Below are positions 1-9,657 of a DNA stretch of 64,000 nucleotides, piece by piece. The notes under the pieces are model-generated. The model worked only from the letters and a program-made list of their open reading frames with translations, searched no databases and was not told the DNA's origin. The DNA comes from Synechocystis sp. PCC 7338. GTDB lineage: Bacteria; Cyanobacteriota; Cyanobacteriia; Cyanobacteriales; Microcystaceae. The stretch's first letter is position 1, and every line of letters begins with the position of its first letter. Where the stretch lies: assembly GCF_018282115.1 (NCBI RefSeq), contig NZ_CP054306.1:1907488-1971487 (forward strand), in the 5' to 3' direction. The position numbers were made by a program, and so were the translations under genes.

Positions 1-522
1 AAAACCTTGGAGGAGCCAGGACGGGCCACTTTGATCCTGCTGGCCCCCAGCGTCGATGCCCTCTTACCCACCATTGTTTCCCGTTGCCAGCGCATTCCCT
101 TTTATCGTTTGGAGGAAGATGACATGGCCAAAATTTTGCAAAGGCTAGGCCGTCAGGAAATCCTTAATCACCCTGAACTTTTGGCGATCGCCCAGGGTAG
201 TCCCGGCATTTTGTTTGAAGCCTGGGAACAGATGCAAAGTATCTCCGCTGAACTGCGGCAAAAGTTAATTCACCCCCCCGTCGATCCCCTGGCGGCGTTT
301 GATTTGGCCAAACTGGTGGACAGTAACCTCGACAATGGTGCCCAACTCTGGTTGGTGGATTATCTGCAATACCATTACTGGCAAAGCTACGGCCAACGGC
401 AATGGCTAGAAATTTTGGAGAAAGCCCGTAAATATCTAACGGCCTACGTCCAGCCCCGTTTGGTGTGGGAATCCACTTTCCTTACCCTCTATCGTCTAGA
501 AAACCATGGCGATCGCCAATAA
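1..522 (+). CDS. holB: DNA polymerase III delta' subunit, C-terminal part (5' end outside window)
   Basis: This is the last 173 residues of the clamp-loader delta' subunit, which works in the gamma/tau-delta-delta' complex that opens the sliding clamp. The reading frame is open from base 1 and begins KTLEEPG, the well-known stretch following the sensor region of clamp-loader AAA+ proteins; it continues with ATLILLA and a SRCQRIPF segment (sensor 1 SRC motif). The rest is the helical collar domain. Family members are about 310-330 residues, so roughly half is missing to the left. An internal TTG at base 7 is not a real start. The gene ends 302 bases before urtA on the same strand, and an NtcA promoter lies between them, so the two are probably transcribed separately. 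In PCC 6803 I recall the same neighbour order (slr0446-slr0447). Confidence 0.88.
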   Translation, partial: KTLEEPGRATLILLAPSVDALLPTIVSRCQRIPFYRLEEDDMAKILQRLGRQEILNHPELLAIAQGSPGILFEAWEQMQSISAELRQKLIHPPVDPLAAFDLAKLVDSNLDNGAQLWLVDYLQYHYWQSYGQRQWLEILEKARKYLTAYVQPRLVWESTFLTLYRLENHGDRQ

Positions 523-614
523 TCAAGATTGTTCCCTTTGAACGGTTCCAATGCCAAACCTCCCTGACAATGGGAGCAAAACCGGCCAAAAATACGTTTA
601 ACCAGGGAAAGAAG

Positions 615-657
615 GTATCCTATGCTACATAACTGTTTCTTAACCTGCTCGTAGTAT
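615..657 (+). promoter_or_regulatory. NtcA-activated promoter of urtA
   Basis: A perfect GTA-N8-TAC palindrome lies at 615-628. It is followed after 23 bases by TAGTAT at 652-657, a TAN3T -10 box. This matches the consensus for class II promoters activated by the nitrogen regulator NtcA (site centred near -41.5, replacing the -35 box). The start of transcription would be near 664, leaving an untranslated leader of about 160 bases. The downstream gene is the urea-binding protein, a known kind of NtcA target. The remainder of the 523-824 gap shows no gene. Confidence 0.85.
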
Positions 658-824
658 GGGGTCTTATTTGTTTCCGGTGAACCTATTCTCGGAAATGGCT
701 TCCCTTGTTGACCTAAATAAACTGCGGATAAAAACTTTTTAAGAGCACTGTTTCCGCCCAATAACTCCTCTCCACCAGCCAACAAGCATATTTAGAATCC
801 TTACGAGGTAATAATTTTTCGCGT

Positions 825-2153
825 ATGACTAACCCTTTTGGAAGACGTAAATTTTTGCTGTATGGATCAGCAACCCTAGGCGCCAGTCTATTGCTCAAAG
901 CCTGTGGTGGTGGGACAGAACCGACCACTGAACCCACCGACACCCCCACAGAAGGAATGGCCCCCACCGGGGAACCGGTCAAAGTTGGTTTGCTCCACTC
1001 CCTCAGTGGCACCATGGCCATCAGTGAAACCACCGTAGTGGAAGCGGCGGAACTGGCGATCGAGGAAATTAATGCGGCCGGTGGAGTATTGGGTCGGCCA
1101 ATTCAGGCCATCAAAGAAGATGGTGCTTCCGATTGGCCCACCTTTGCGGAAAAAGCAGCGAAGTTGATTGACCAAGACAAAGTAGTTAACGTCTTCGGTT
1201 GTTGGACTTCCGCTAGCCGTAAAGCAGTACTGCCCGTATTTGAAGCTAAAAACCACATGCTTTGGTACCCGGTACAGTACGAAGGGCAAGAATGTTCTAA
1301 AAATATTTTCTACACCGGTGCCGCTCCTAACCAGCAAATTGAACCAGCGGTGGATTGGTTGTTGGAAAACAAGGGGAATAAGTTCTTCCTAGTGGGTTCT
1401 GATTATGTGTTCCCCCGCACTGCCAACACCATTATCAAAGAGCAATTAAAAGCCAAAGGTGGCGAAACCGTTGGGGAAGATTACCTGCCCCTGGGCAACA
1501 CTGAAGTTACCCCCATCATCACCAAAATCCGGGAAGCTCTGCCCGATGGTGGCGTAATTTTCAACACCCTGAATGGGGACAGTAACGTTGCCTTCTTCAA
1601 ACAGATCCAATCTGCTGGTTTGACCCCCGACAAATATCCGGTTATGTCCGTGAGTGTGGCGGAAGAGGAAGTACGACAAATTGGTAAGGAGTACCTCCTT
1701 GGTCAATTTGCTTCTTGGAACTATTTCCAAAGCGTGGATACCCCCGCCAACCAGAAGTTTGTGGCCGCCTTTAAAGCCAAGTATGGTGAAGACCGGGTGA
1801 CCAATGACCCCATGGAAGCGGCCTATATTTCCGTTTACCTCTGGAAAGCCGCGGTGGAAGCGGCTGGAGATGTGGGTGAAACTCCCGAAGGGCTAGAAAA
1901 AGTCCGGGCGGCGGCGATCGGTCAAACCTTTGACGCCCCAGAGGGCATGGTGACCATGCAACCCAACCACCACATTTCCAAAACTGTCCGCATCGGGGAA
2001 GTTAACGACGAAGGTCAGTTCACCATTGTTTGGTCTAGTGAAGGCCCCGTTGATCCCATCCCCTGGAACCAATTTGTACCGGAAACCAAAGGTTTCACCT
2101 GCGATTGGACCCGAACCGACGTGGAAAATCCCGGTAAGTTCAAAGCCAGCTAG
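825..2153 (+). CDS. urtA: Urea ABC transporter substrate-binding lipoprotein
   Basis: A 442-residue periplasmic binding protein of the high-affinity urea ABC transporter UrtABCDE. The N-terminus has a twin-arginine motif (RRKFL, residues 7-11) followed by a hydrophobic stretch and a lipobox ending LLKAC, with Cys27 as lipid anchor; a Pro/Thr-rich linker (residues 31-48) then leads into a Leu/Ile/Val-binding-protein type fold (starts [11 protein letters not shown]). The length and the ending resemble cyanobacterial UrtA rather than amide-binding AmiC proteins. The other urt genes are not in this window, as in PCC 6803 where from memory they are scattered. Expression is probably induced under nitrogen limitation through the NtcA promoter at 615-657. 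A GAGG sequence at 804-807 is rather far from the ATG for a ribosome site. Confidence 0.92.
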   Translation: MTNPFGRRKFLLYGSATLGASLLLKACGGGTEPTTEPTDTPTEGMAPTGEPVKVGLLHSLSGTMAISETTVVEAAELAIEEINAAGGVLGRPIQAIKEDGASDWPTFAEKAAKLIDQDKVVNVFGCWTSASRKAVLPVFEAKNHMLWYPVQYEGQECSKNIFYTGAAPNQQIEPAVDWLLENKGNKFFLVGSDYVFPRTANTIIKEQLKAKGGETVGEDYLPLGNTEVTPIITKIREALPDGGVIFNTLNGDSNVAFFKQIQSAGLTPDKYPVMSVSVAEEEVRQIGKEYLLGQFASWNYFQSVDTPANQKFVAAFKAKYGEDRVTNDPMEAAYISVYLWKAAVEAAGDVGETPEGLEKVRAAAIGQTFDAPEGMVTMQPNHHISKTVRIGEVNDEGQFTIVWSSEGPVDPIPWNQFVPETKGFTCDWTRTDVENPGKFKAS

Positions 2154-2346
2154 GTTGGCATCGTTTTTAACCGAGTAAATAGCCATAACACTGATCACTG
2201 TTTGATGGTTTGAGTTATTAGGGCCATTGGTCACATTGATTTCCCCTTGGCGGGATCTGAATGGGCCAGTGGTTTTTTCTTGCTTCTTGCTCGATTTGGG
2301 GTGATTAGGTCAAGATAGGGCCCTAAGTTTATTCTCCTTGGCACCC

Positions 2347-3861
2347 ATGGCTAAAGCCCGGACAAAGTTTGTTTGCTCTGCCTGTGGAGCGGACCATGCC
2401 CAATGGTTTGGCCGTTGTCCTAAATGTCATGAGTACGGCACTCTACAGGAAGAGTTGGTCAATGCTACTTCTAGCGGTACTAACCGCCGTAGTTTAGGGG
2501 CAAAAAAATCCGGTTCTTCCAGGGTAAAAACTGGGCAACCCCAGAGGGCTTTAACGTTTTCTCAAATTCACCAGGAAAATCAAGGACGTTTTCCCTCTGG
2601 CTATGGGGAGTTAGACCGGGTTTTGGGGGGGGGCATTGTCCCTGGGGCGTTAATTTTAATTGGGGGAGACCCAGGCATTGGTAAATCAACTTTGTTACTC
2701 CAAGTGGCTTTCCAGTTGGCCACCCGCTTGCCAAGGATTTTATACGTTTCAGCGGAGGAGTCGGGACAGCAAATTAAGCTCCGGGCCACCCGTTTAGGTA
2801 TTACCCAAACCGTCAATGCTAGCGACAGCAACATTACCGAGGAAAAACTTCCCCATGACGGTAATTTATTTGTTTTGCCAGAAACTAATTTGGAGGATAT
2901 TTTGCGGGAATTGGAAGCCCTGCAACCCCAGGTGGCCATCATTGACAGTATTCAAAATTTATATTTTCCTGCCCTTGGTTCAGCTCCGGGTTCCGTTTCC
3001 CAGGTGCGAGAATGTACAGGTTTATTGATGCAATTGGCCAAACGGGATCACATTAGTTTATTTATTGTGGGCCATGTCACAAAGGAAGGGGCGATCGCCG
3101 GGCCGAAAGTATTGGAGCATTTGGTAGATACGGTGTTGTATTTCCAGGGCGATCGATTTGCGTCCCACCGTTTACTCAGATCAGTTAAAAATCGTTTTGG
3201 AGCTACCCAAGAAATTGGCATTTTTGAAATGGTGCAGTCGGGGCTGCAGGAAGTGCTCAATCCTTCCCAATTATTTTTGGGCAGTCGGGAAGAATTTATG
3301 TCCGGCACTGCCATTACGGTGGCCTGTGAAGGAACTAGACCCCTGGTGGTGGAATTACAAGCTCTGGTTAGTCCCACCAGTTATGCTTCCCCCCGACGAT
3401 CAACTACAGGGGTAGATTACAATCGCCTTTTGCAAGTTCTTGCTGTACTGGAAAAACGTCTGGGGGTACCCCTTTCTAAACTAGATGCTTACCTGTCTGT
3501 GGCGGGGGGGTTGGAAGTGGAAGAGCCGGCGGTGGATTTGGCCATGGCGATCGCCTTAGTAGCCAGTTTTCGGGATCGGGTGGTGGATCCGACCATGATT
3601 ATTTTGGGAGAAATCGGTTTGGGGGGTCAAATTCGCCCCGTTTCCCAGCTAGAAATTCGTCTTAAGGAAGCCGCCAAACTAGGTTTTAAAAAAGCCATTG
3701 TGCCCAAAGGTCAAACCGGGATTGAATCCGCTGGTATCAAGCTCATTTCCGTGGGCAAAGTCTTTGCGGCGATCGCCGTTGCTCTACCAGCCAACGAAAA
3801 TGCAACGGATCAAGGCAATGGGGCAGAAGCCAAAATGGGCAATGGCTCAGGGACAAAATAG
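2347..3861 (+). CDS. radA: DNA repair protein RadA (Sms)
   Basis: A 504-residue RecA-like ATPase that helps process recombination intermediates and promotes branch migration. A C4 zinc finger (Cys10, Cys13, Cys24, Cys27) is at the N-terminus, then a Walker A motif (GGDPGIGKST), a Walker B-like region (VAIIDSIQ), the RadA-specific KNRFG motif, and a C-terminal Lon-protease-like domain. The ATG at 2347 is chosen over the in-frame TTG three codons earlier because the family starts close to the zinc finger. The coding sequence contains a run of nine G at 2625-2633 (within VLGGGIVPG). The last 15 bases overlap tail-to-tail with the convergent pentapeptide gene. Confidence 0.93.
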   Translation: MAKARTKFVCSACGADHAQWFGRCPKCHEYGTLQEELVNATSSGTNRRSLGAKKSGSSRVKTGQPQRALTFSQIHQENQGRFPSGYGELDRVLGGGIVPGALILIGGDPGIGKSTLLLQVAFQLATRLPRILYVSAEESGQQIKLRATRLGITQTVNASDSNITEEKLPHDGNLFVLPETNLEDILRELEALQPQVAIIDSIQNLYFPALGSAPGSVSQVRECTGLLMQLAKRDHISLFIVGHVTKEGAIAGPKVLEHLVDTVLYFQGDRFASHRLLRSVKNRFGATQEIGIFEMVQSGLQEVLNPSQLFLGSREEFMSGTAITVACEGTRPLVVELQALVSPTSYASPRRSTTGVDYNRLLQVLAVLEKRLGVPLSKLDAYLSVAGGLEVEEPAVDLAMAIALVASFRDRVVDPTMIILGEIGLGGQIRPVSQLEIRLKEAAKLGFKKAIVPKGQTGIESAGIKLISVGKVFAAIAVALPANENATDQGNGAEAKMGNGSGTK

Positions 3862-4467
3862 AGTCTCTTTCGTTTCTCGTCCTGTGACTGGATTGGTTCC
3901 CGTTGCTAGTCCACAGAGGTAATCCTCCGTGTCGGGTCTTAAAATAATGTCCGTTAGGTCTGCCCCTTCAATGTCCACTTCTCCAAACTTAGTATTGGTG
4001 CCAAAAGACCCCTCCAAACGGGCATTGCGGAGATTGGCATGGGTCAGACGGGCGGACTCAAAATCTACGCCCCGGGCATCGGCCCCTTCTAAAATGGCAC
4101 CGTCCATATTGGCAGAAAAAAACCGTGCTCCTTGCAGATTAGCTCCGGTGAAGTCTGCCCCTCGTAAATTGGCATGGTCAAAGATAGAACCACGTAGATC
4201 TTGATGGGAGAAATCTGCCCCCACCAAGTTACCCCGGTTATAGTCTAGGGCAAAACTAGGGCTAGCTAGGACGACCATAGTTAGGATAAAAGTGGTAACT
4301 AATAAGCCAGCCTGAACCGCGGATCGCCACCGGCCAAAGGGCTTTGGTTTTTCCCTGTAAACCCTGGCGATCGCCTTCCATGGGAATAGATTATGGGCGA
4401 AAAATTTTTGACAAATCATTAAAAAATTCATTAATATCTGGCTCCCATAGCGCTTACCTTTTTCCAC
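3847..4467 (-). CDS. Pentapeptide-repeat protein, probably thylakoid lumen or periplasm
   Basis: A 206-residue protein with a basic N-terminal extension, one hydrophobic segment (about residues 53-73, ending SPSFA before LDYN, a likely signal-peptidase site) and then a run of A(D/N)LXX pentapeptides such as ADFSH, ANLRG, ADFTG, ANLQG, ARFFS, which would fold into a right-handed quadrilateral beta-helix. The C-terminus carries two cysteines (DYLCG and LFCP) as in lumenal cyanobacterial pentapeptide proteins. No function is assigned. A shorter start (MNFLMICQ) is also possible. It is convergent with radA, overlapping by 15 bases, and lies 305 bases upstream of the 3' end of nhaS2, which runs in the same direction. 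Confidence 0.78.
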   Translation of the reverse strand: MEKGKRYGSQILMNFLMICQKFFAHNLFPWKAIARVYREKPKPFGRWRSAVQAGLLVTTFILTMVVLASPSFALDYNRGNLVGADFSHQDLRGSIFDHANLRGADFTGANLQGARFFSANMDGAILEGADARGVDFESARLTHANLRNARLEGSFGTNTKFGEVDIEGADLTDIILRPDTEDYLCGLATGTNPVTGRETKETLFCP

Positions 4468-4772
4468 TATACATCAGCGCCCAAGAGCCTGTTTGTAAAG
4501 TCTGATTTCGCCCCCTAAATCTCTTCACTAAAGCTCCGGCAATACCGGAGGACTTTGCCTCTGTTTCCCCCCAAATTTGGAAGGTCAGGGGGGCTCTTCA
4601 AACACGTTCTAAGGGCAAGTTGCCCAAGTTTTAGTTTTTAGTTTGCTTCTTGAACCGAGCCACCAAAGCTCTGATCATACGAGGAAAATTTACTTACTTT
4701 CTCCTAATCTGGGAGAATCAGAAAGTTTTTTAAAAACTAGACTAAATATCGTTATCCCTACCATTGAGCTAA
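4468..4772. repeat. Intergenic region with hairpins, including a GCCCCC(C)TGAC...TTGGGGGG element
   Basis: This 305-base gap between nhaS2 (3' end) and the pentapeptide gene (5' end) holds no convincing gene. It contains a perfect 6-base hairpin, CTCCGG/CCGGAG, at 4534-4550, and a C-run/G-run inverted repeat at about 4566-4595. Read on the minus strand the second starts AGCCCCCCTGAC and ends TTGGGGGG, the same design as the hairpin behind glnN at 37779-37811. It may serve as an RNA stem or be a dispersed intergenic repeat. Confidence 0.5.
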
Positions 4773-6395
4773 TTAATCATCCTGCAGGGCTAAGAGTTTT
4801 TCATTCAATACCTGTAAATATTCATCACTGATGTCATCGGCTAATATTCCCTTTGCTAAGGCATCATTAATGGCACTTTTTTCGGCTATGTAGAGACGAC
4901 GGTATAGACCGTCAATATATTCTTTTTCTACTTCTCCCTCGGAAAAAATTAAATTTCTTTGGTTATAAAAACTTCTTAATTCTTGCTCAGAATTGGCAAT
5001 GCGAGCTTGATAATCGGCGAATAATTCTTCATACAAAAACTTAGGTAAACTGCCCGTTTCCAAGAGATATTTTAATTCCCCTTGGGCCGCCTTCGCCGTA
5101 ACTAAATTAAGTTGGAGCACGGCAATTTTTTCAGCCAAGGGAGAAGGTTTGCTCAATTGTAGTTTTTTCACCACCCAGGGCAGACTTAAGCCTTGCCCAA
5201 TTAGGGAAACCATCACAGTGCTAAAAACCAAGGTAATCACCTGCTCCCTTCCCGGTAAAGTGAGGGGCAGAGCCAATGCTAGGGCCATGGAAAGAGAACC
5301 TTTAACATTGCCGGCGATTAGAACATGTTGCCAGCGCAGGGGCAAAGGCCGGTCAAAGAAGCGGAGCAGATAAAGGAGCGGATAGATGGAAAAAACACGG
5401 CCAATTTGGTAGGCAACAATTGCGATCAAGGCGGCGGGGATGGTGGCCAAAAGAATGCGGGGATAGACCTCAATACCCACCAAGAGAAAAATTAGGGTGT
5501 TGACACCAAAACCGGCATATTGCCAGAAGCTTAACAGGGTAACCTTAATGGAAGCGGAGGTTTGCTTGAAGGCTAGATTACCAATAACTAAACCTGCCAC
5601 CACCACGGCGATCGCACTGGAGACCCCCAACATTTGGCCAATTTGAAAAGTTCCCAAGGATACGGACACCGTCAGCAAAATGTCACTCAGGTCATCGTCT
5701 AGCTGACGAAACAGACCGACGCACAGGTAACCAAGTCCCAGCCCCAGCAAAGTCCCCCCCACAAAGGCAATAAAAATTTGCTTAATGCCTTGCCCAGGGC
5801 TAAAAGTTCCTTGGACGTGGATGGTGGTAATGACACTGAGTAGTACCATGGCCACCCCGTCATTAAGTAGGCTTTCCCCTTCCACAATGGTGGCTAAACG
5901 TCGGGGCACGGGCACTGTGCGAAAAGCGGCAATGACGGAAACAGTGTCAGTAATGGTCAGGATCACGCTGACCCCCGCGGCGGTAATCCAGGCTAAACCA
6001 AGCCCTATTTTCAATAATACTGCAGTAATGGCGGAGGAAAGCACCACCCCCGGCCCCGCTAATAGGGCAATGGGTTTAATGGTGCTACGTAGCCGGCTAA
6101 TGTCGGTGTTAATGGCCGCCTCAAAAATGAGAATGGGCAGAAATAGATTGAAAATTAGTTCAGGATTGAGACCAATGGAAAGGTGACGGGGGATGGCCAA
6201 ACCCGCTAGCACTAAACCCACCACGTAGGGAATTTTCAGCCAGCGGGCCACCAAGGCCACCAAGGTAGCCACCAACAGAAGAATGATCAAATTCTCCACC
6301 AAGGTGGCGATGGCTAGGTTACCGATGGCTGATTCTGGCTCTGCAGGAAGTTTGTTGATATTGATTTCCGCACTGAGGGCCAAATATCTAATCAT
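4773..6395 (-). CDS. nhaS2: Na+/H+ antiporter, NhaP/CPA1 type
   Basis: A 540-residue cation/proton antiporter with about 12 hydrophobic segments in residues 25-410 and a soluble C-terminal tail of about 130 residues rich in charged helices. The membrane core carries the CPA1 signature GESLLNDG, whose Asp belongs to the ion-binding site, and an ITDTVSVIAAF segment. From memory the best PCC 6803 counterpart is NhaS2 (sll0273), an antiporter implicated in low-Na+ or low-K+ growth; the following gene on the same strand in PCC 6803 is sll0272, as here. The upstream neighbour in transcription order is ndhV, whose stop lies 45 bases before this ATG, so ndhV-nhaS2 may be cotranscribed. Confidence 0.87.
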   Translation of the reverse strand: MIRYLALSAEININKLPAEPESAIGNLAIATLVENLIILLLVATLVALVARWLKIPYVVGLVLAGLAIPRHLSIGLNPELIFNLFLPILIFEAAINTDISRLRSTIKPIALLAGPGVVLSSAITAVLLKIGLGLAWITAAGVSVILTITDTVSVIAAFRTVPVPRRLATIVEGESLLNDGVAMVLLSVITTIHVQGTFSPGQGIKQIFIAFVGGTLLGLGLGYLCVGLFRQLDDDLSDILLTVSVSLGTFQIGQMLGVSSAIAVVVAGLVIGNLAFKQTSASIKVTLLSFWQYAGFGVNTLIFLLVGIEVYPRILLATIPAALIAIVAYQIGRVFSIYPLLYLLRFFDRPLPLRWQHVLIAGNVKGSLSMALALALPLTLPGREQVITLVFSTVMVSLIGQGLSLPWVVKKLQLSKPSPLAEKIAVLQLNLVTAKAAQGELKYLLETGSLPKFLYEELFADYQARIANSEQELRSFYNQRNLIFSEGEVEKEYIDGLYRRLYIAEKSAINDALAKGILADDISDEYLQVLNEKLLALQDD

Positions 6396-6440
6396 TATGC
6401 TTGGTGGTATCCCCCGTAATGGGTGGTGACTGTGCTTGGG

Positions 6441-6866
6441 CTAGTTGCCCCCTAACCATTTTTGGCCATTCAATCGCTGTAGGGTGTAGAGCACCATTAA
6501 ATCAAGGGTGACCTTGCGCTCGTCAATCATAAAGGACTCCAGGGTGCTGGGGGGACGATTATCAACGCTGTAGGCAAAGCCTTTGGGACCTTTGATGTCT
6601 TCCTGGAAAAAATAGAGGTTGAATTGTTTGGGGATTTGGCGATCGCCGCTCCAGGTGCCTTGTACTTGCCAGTAGGCGGTATTGTCGGCACCGGGGATGG
6701 CTAGGGGTTGTTGGTTAAAGTCTAGGGCCACCTGACCTAGGCCAATTTTACCCAGAGCACTTTGGAGGGCGGGGAGAAAATCCTGCTTGATGAATTCGGT
6801 GAAGGGTTTCTCTTCCACTGCAGGGGGTTTCGCTTTCTTTTCAGCGGATGCTTTGGCTTCTGTCAT
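6441..6866 (-). CDS. ndhV: NDH-1 complex subunit V (DUF2996)
   Basis: A 141-residue soluble protein with a Lys/Ala-rich N-terminal tail (residues 1-20) and a DUF2996 domain. It matches, from memory, PCC 6803 Sll0272, described as NdhV, a peripheral subunit that helps ferredoxin-dependent electron entry and the stability of the photosynthetic NDH-1 complex on thylakoids. No signal peptide or membrane span is seen, consistent with a peripheral cytoplasmic subunit. It is preceded on the minus strand by nusB (78 bases between) and followed by nhaS2; the order nusB-ndhV-nhaS2 agrees with sll0271-sll0272-sll0273. Confidence 0.82.
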   Translation of the reverse strand: MTEAKASAEKKAKPPAVEEKPFTEFIKQDFLPALQSALGKIGLGQVALDFNQQPLAIPGADNTAYWQVQGTWSGDRQIPKQFNLYFFQEDIKGPKGFAYSVDNRPPSTLESFMIDERKVTLDLMVLYTLQRLNGQKWLGGN

Positions 6867-6944
6867 TAATTTGGGGGGCGATCGCCATAATACGAAAAAG
6901 GGAGTGAGCGCCCTTGGGGGCAGTCACAAAGAAAATAACAAATA

Positions 6945-7610
6945 TTAACGGGGTTCACCAGGGGTGACGGGGGCCCCATTAGTCTTTTTTTCCGTGACCC
7001 GGCGCAAAACCCCATTGATAAAACGATGACCGTCCTGGCCAGAGTAGCGCTTGGCCAACTCCACTGCTTCGTTAATGGCTACTTTTTGGGGTACACCGAG
7101 GTAATCCAGTTCGGCGATCGCCAAGCGGAGTATGTCTTGATCAATTTTGGCTAGGCGGGACAGTTGCCAGTCCACCATGGCTTCTTGCAGTTGCTCATCA
7201 ATCTGCTGACGGCGGCGGCAGACGGTGCCAATTAATTCCAACGCAAATTTCCGCACTTCCATTTGCCCAGCCAATTGCAAAGTTTCTGGTAAATCCACCG
7301 CTAGAGCTAGACGATTAATCACGGTTTCCGTGAGGGTCATGGCTTCTTCTAACATTGCCTTCGCACTGTTGAGATTACTGGCCCGGATTTCACTGTTTAA
7401 GAGGCGTTCATGACTACGACTCAATTCTGCTGAGGCTGTTTCTAAAATTTCATGGACTTCCCCACTCAGGGTGCGGGTGGCGGCCAACAACAATGCTTCC
7501 AGGTCGCCTTGCTCCAAGGTTTCGGGCTTAGTGTCCTTGCGGCTCAATTGACTCAGGCTCAATAGGGACAGTTCACGGGCCACACGGCGGGGTTGTTGAC
7601 GGGCAAGCAT
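6945..7610 (-). CDS. nusB: Transcription antitermination factor NusB
   Basis: A 221-residue NusB, which binds boxA RNA with ribosomal protein S10 in antitermination complexes during rRNA transcription. The ATG at 7610 is preferred to an upstream start about 50 codons earlier because the family begins directly with a MxxRRxARExxLxxLxQ helix (here [21 protein letters not shown] region). The protein is longer than E. coli NusB (139 residues) through an insertion of about 75 residues in the middle, as is usual in cyanobacteria. The C-terminal half has the conserved ILRLAIAEL and [12 protein letters not shown] segments and the ending FINGVLRRV. Confidence 0.9.
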   Translation of the reverse strand: MLARQQPRRVARELSLLSLSQLSRKDTKPETLEQGDLEALLLAATRTLSGEVHEILETASAELSRSHERLLNSEIRASNLNSAKAMLEEAMTLTETVINRLALAVDLPETLQLAGQMEVRKFALELIGTVCRRRQQIDEQLQEAMVDWQLSRLAKIDQDILRLAIAELDYLGVPQKVAINEAVELAKRYSGQDGHRFINGVLRRVTEKKTNGAPVTPGEPR

Positions 7611-7837
7611 AGGTTCAAATCTCAGCAAATCAGGAGCAATACTTTTTCTGATCCTATGCCCATTGTTGGTTACTTGGACAATCTGGCCCAGGCCTTGGCG
7701 ATCGCCAGCCCGATTGCGATTATTATTCAACTCACCAATGCCGATGGATTGGCGATGCACGAGAACGCTACTAAGGGATTGGTGGCATTGTGGATCAATG
7801 GCAGAATAGCTCCATGACCCTAGGGGATTTGCTGAAA

Positions 7838-9646
7838 ATGATTAGTTGGAACAGAAATTGGTTGGGTTTTTCGCGTTTATTTGTGCTCACCCTGGCGGCC
7901 ATGCTGGGGCTAAAACTGTTTTTGGCCAGTCCGGTGGCGGCCCAATCCCCCTCAAATTTTATCCAACAGGGCAATCAAATTAGCATTGATGGCAAATCCT
8001 ATCCCGTCGCCTGGGGCCAATGGCGGGAAGGGGGCCAGACCCACACCAGCCTTGGGGATACCGGGGCTATGCAGTTTTTAGGGCTGGATCTGCTCGATAA
8101 CACCAACCCCAACCAACAACCGGTGCAATGGTTCAGTGGCGATCGCCAGATTTTGAACGCCCGTTTTGTCGCTCCTAATCGTTATTTAGATGTAACTCCC
8201 CTATTGCAACCGCTGGGTACAGTCCAGTCCCAGGGCAATACCCTCGTCATGCCTAATACCAATGCCCAAATTCTGACGGTGCGGGACGGTAGGCAACCCT
8301 GGGGGGAAAGGGTGGTGCTGGAACTGAGCCGACCGGCTTTTTGGCAAGTGAGCCAAGCTAAGGAAGAAGCGGTTTTGACTATCAACGCCAGCAGTACTAT
8401 CGGTGGCCAAGGTAATCCTAACTCCCCCGGCTTGCAAGCCATTGACCAGGACGATTTGGGTGGCAAAACCAGCGGCGGGCAACAGATTCGTTATCGCCTG
8501 GAAAGATTAGGTTCCAGCAGTAAAGTCCATTTCCAATTACCCGTGGGCTACAAGCTCCAGGTTAGTACCCTTACTTCTCCCTTCCGTTTGGTGATCGATG
8601 CCCGGACCGATGCTCCCCCAGTCAAAACCATTAATTGGGTAGAGGGAATTACTTGGCAACAACGTTTTGTCAACATTGCTGGCGGTCAGTTTCCCGTCAC
8701 CACAGTCACCATTAATCCCCGATCGCCAGCCATTTCCCTACGACCTTTAATGGCTAATCCCACCATGGCCCAGGGCACTGCCCCGTTAGTAACCATGGCT
8801 AGGGACCAGCAGGCGGCGGTGGCCATCAATGCTGGTTTTTTCAACCGCAATAATCAACTTCCCCTTGGGGCGGTGTGGAGTCAGCAAAATTGGCGATCAG
8901 GGCCCATTCTGAACCGGGGGGCGATTGCCTGGAATGACCAAGGACAAACCACCTTTGGCCGCCTCTCCCTCTCGGAAATTATCACCACCGTATCGGGACA
9001 ACGCTTAACCGCCAATTATCTCAACAGTGGCTATGTGCAAAGGGGCATTGCCCGCTATACCCCTGCCTGGGGGCCAACCTATGTTCCCCTCAGTGATAAC
9101 GAACGGGTTTATCTGGTGCAAAATAACCAAATCACTGCCCAATATCCTTTACCCAAATCGGGACAACAGCAAATGCCCATTCCCAGCGATGGCTATCTAA
9201 TCATTGACCGGGGTAACCAAATTCCCGCCGGAGTTTTAGCCGTCGGCACCACTATCAACGTCAACGGGCGATCGACACCGGAAGTATTTAATGCTTTTCC
9301 CCACGGCCTGGGGGCAGGGCCACTATTGATTGACCAAGGGCGCATTGTCCTCAACGCGGCAGGGGAAGGTTTTTCCAATGCCTTTCAAGAGCAACGGGCC
9401 TCCCGCAGTGCGATCGCCGTGGACAGAAACGGCAATATTATCCTGGTGGCGAGCCATAACCGGGTGGGAGGAGCCGGAGCTAGCTTGGGGGAATTTGCCC
9501 AAATTTTGCAACAGTTAGGGACGGTGAATGCTTTGAATTTAGACGGTGGTAGTTCCACTTCCCTAGTCCTGGGGGGTCAATTATTGGATCGATCGCCAGT
9601 GACGGCGGCCCGGGTGAGCAATGCCATTGGCGTCTTTGTTCGTTAA
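7838..9646 (+). CDS. Secreted phosphodiester-glycosidase-like protein (NAGPA/DUF2233 domain)
   Basis: A protein of about 602 residues with an N-terminal signal peptide ([25 protein letters not shown], cut after VAA or AAQ), a central beta-rich region that resembles AMIN or copper-amine-oxidase-N type domains (residues about 40-250), and a C-terminal domain of the phosphodiester glycosidase/NAGPA family, recognised by INAGFFN and by the ending [12 protein letters not shown]. Such domains cleave sugar-phosphodiesters or act on cell-wall glycans; the substrate here is unknown. The start is uncertain: an ATG at 7814 and a GTG at 7790 are in frame, and 7838 gives the most typical signal peptide. 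It is convergent with the nuclease gene at 9658, with only 11 bases between stops. From memory it corresponds to slr0280. Confidence 0.75.
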   Translation: MISWNRNWLGFSRLFVLTLAAMLGLKLFLASPVAAQSPSNFIQQGNQISIDGKSYPVAWGQWREGGQTHTSLGDTGAMQFLGLDLLDNTNPNQQPVQWFSGDRQILNARFVAPNRYLDVTPLLQPLGTVQSQGNTLVMPNTNAQILTVRDGRQPWGERVVLELSRPAFWQVSQAKEEAVLTINASSTIGGQGNPNSPGLQAIDQDDLGGKTSGGQQIRYRLERLGSSSKVHFQLPVGYKLQVSTLTSPFRLVIDARTDAPPVKTINWVEGITWQQRFVNIAGGQFPVTTVTINPRSPAISLRPLMANPTMAQGTAPLVTMARDQQAAVAINAGFFNRNNQLPLGAVWSQQNWRSGPILNRGAIAWNDQGQTTFGRLSLSEIITTVSGQRLTANYLNSGYVQRGIARYTPAWGPTYVPLSDNERVYLVQNNQITAQYPLPKSGQQQMPIPSDGYLIIDRGNQIPAGVLAVGTTINVNGRSTPEVFNAFPHGLGAGPLLIDQGRIVLNAAGEGFSNAFQEQRASRSAIAVDRNGNIILVASHNRVGGAGASLGEFAQILQQLGTVNALNLDGGSSTSLVLGGQLLDRSPVTAARVSNAIGVFVR

Positions 9647-9657
9647 TCCCTAATCAG

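Noticed and set aside
888-1337. 149-codon open frame antisense to urtA
   Set aside because: It lies wholly inside urtA, has no recognisable domain, and urtA is certain; it reflects codon bias on the other strand.
2625-2633. G9 tract in radA as a phase-variable site
   Set aside because: The frame is intact and the run encodes the conserved GGG of the RadA sequence; there is no sign of variation in a single sequence.
7593-7817. 74-codon plus-strand frame before the phosphodiester-glycosidase-like gene
   Set aside because: It overlaps the nusB start region and the next gene, has no recognised family, and its downstream half is simply the leader of the next gene; support was too weak.
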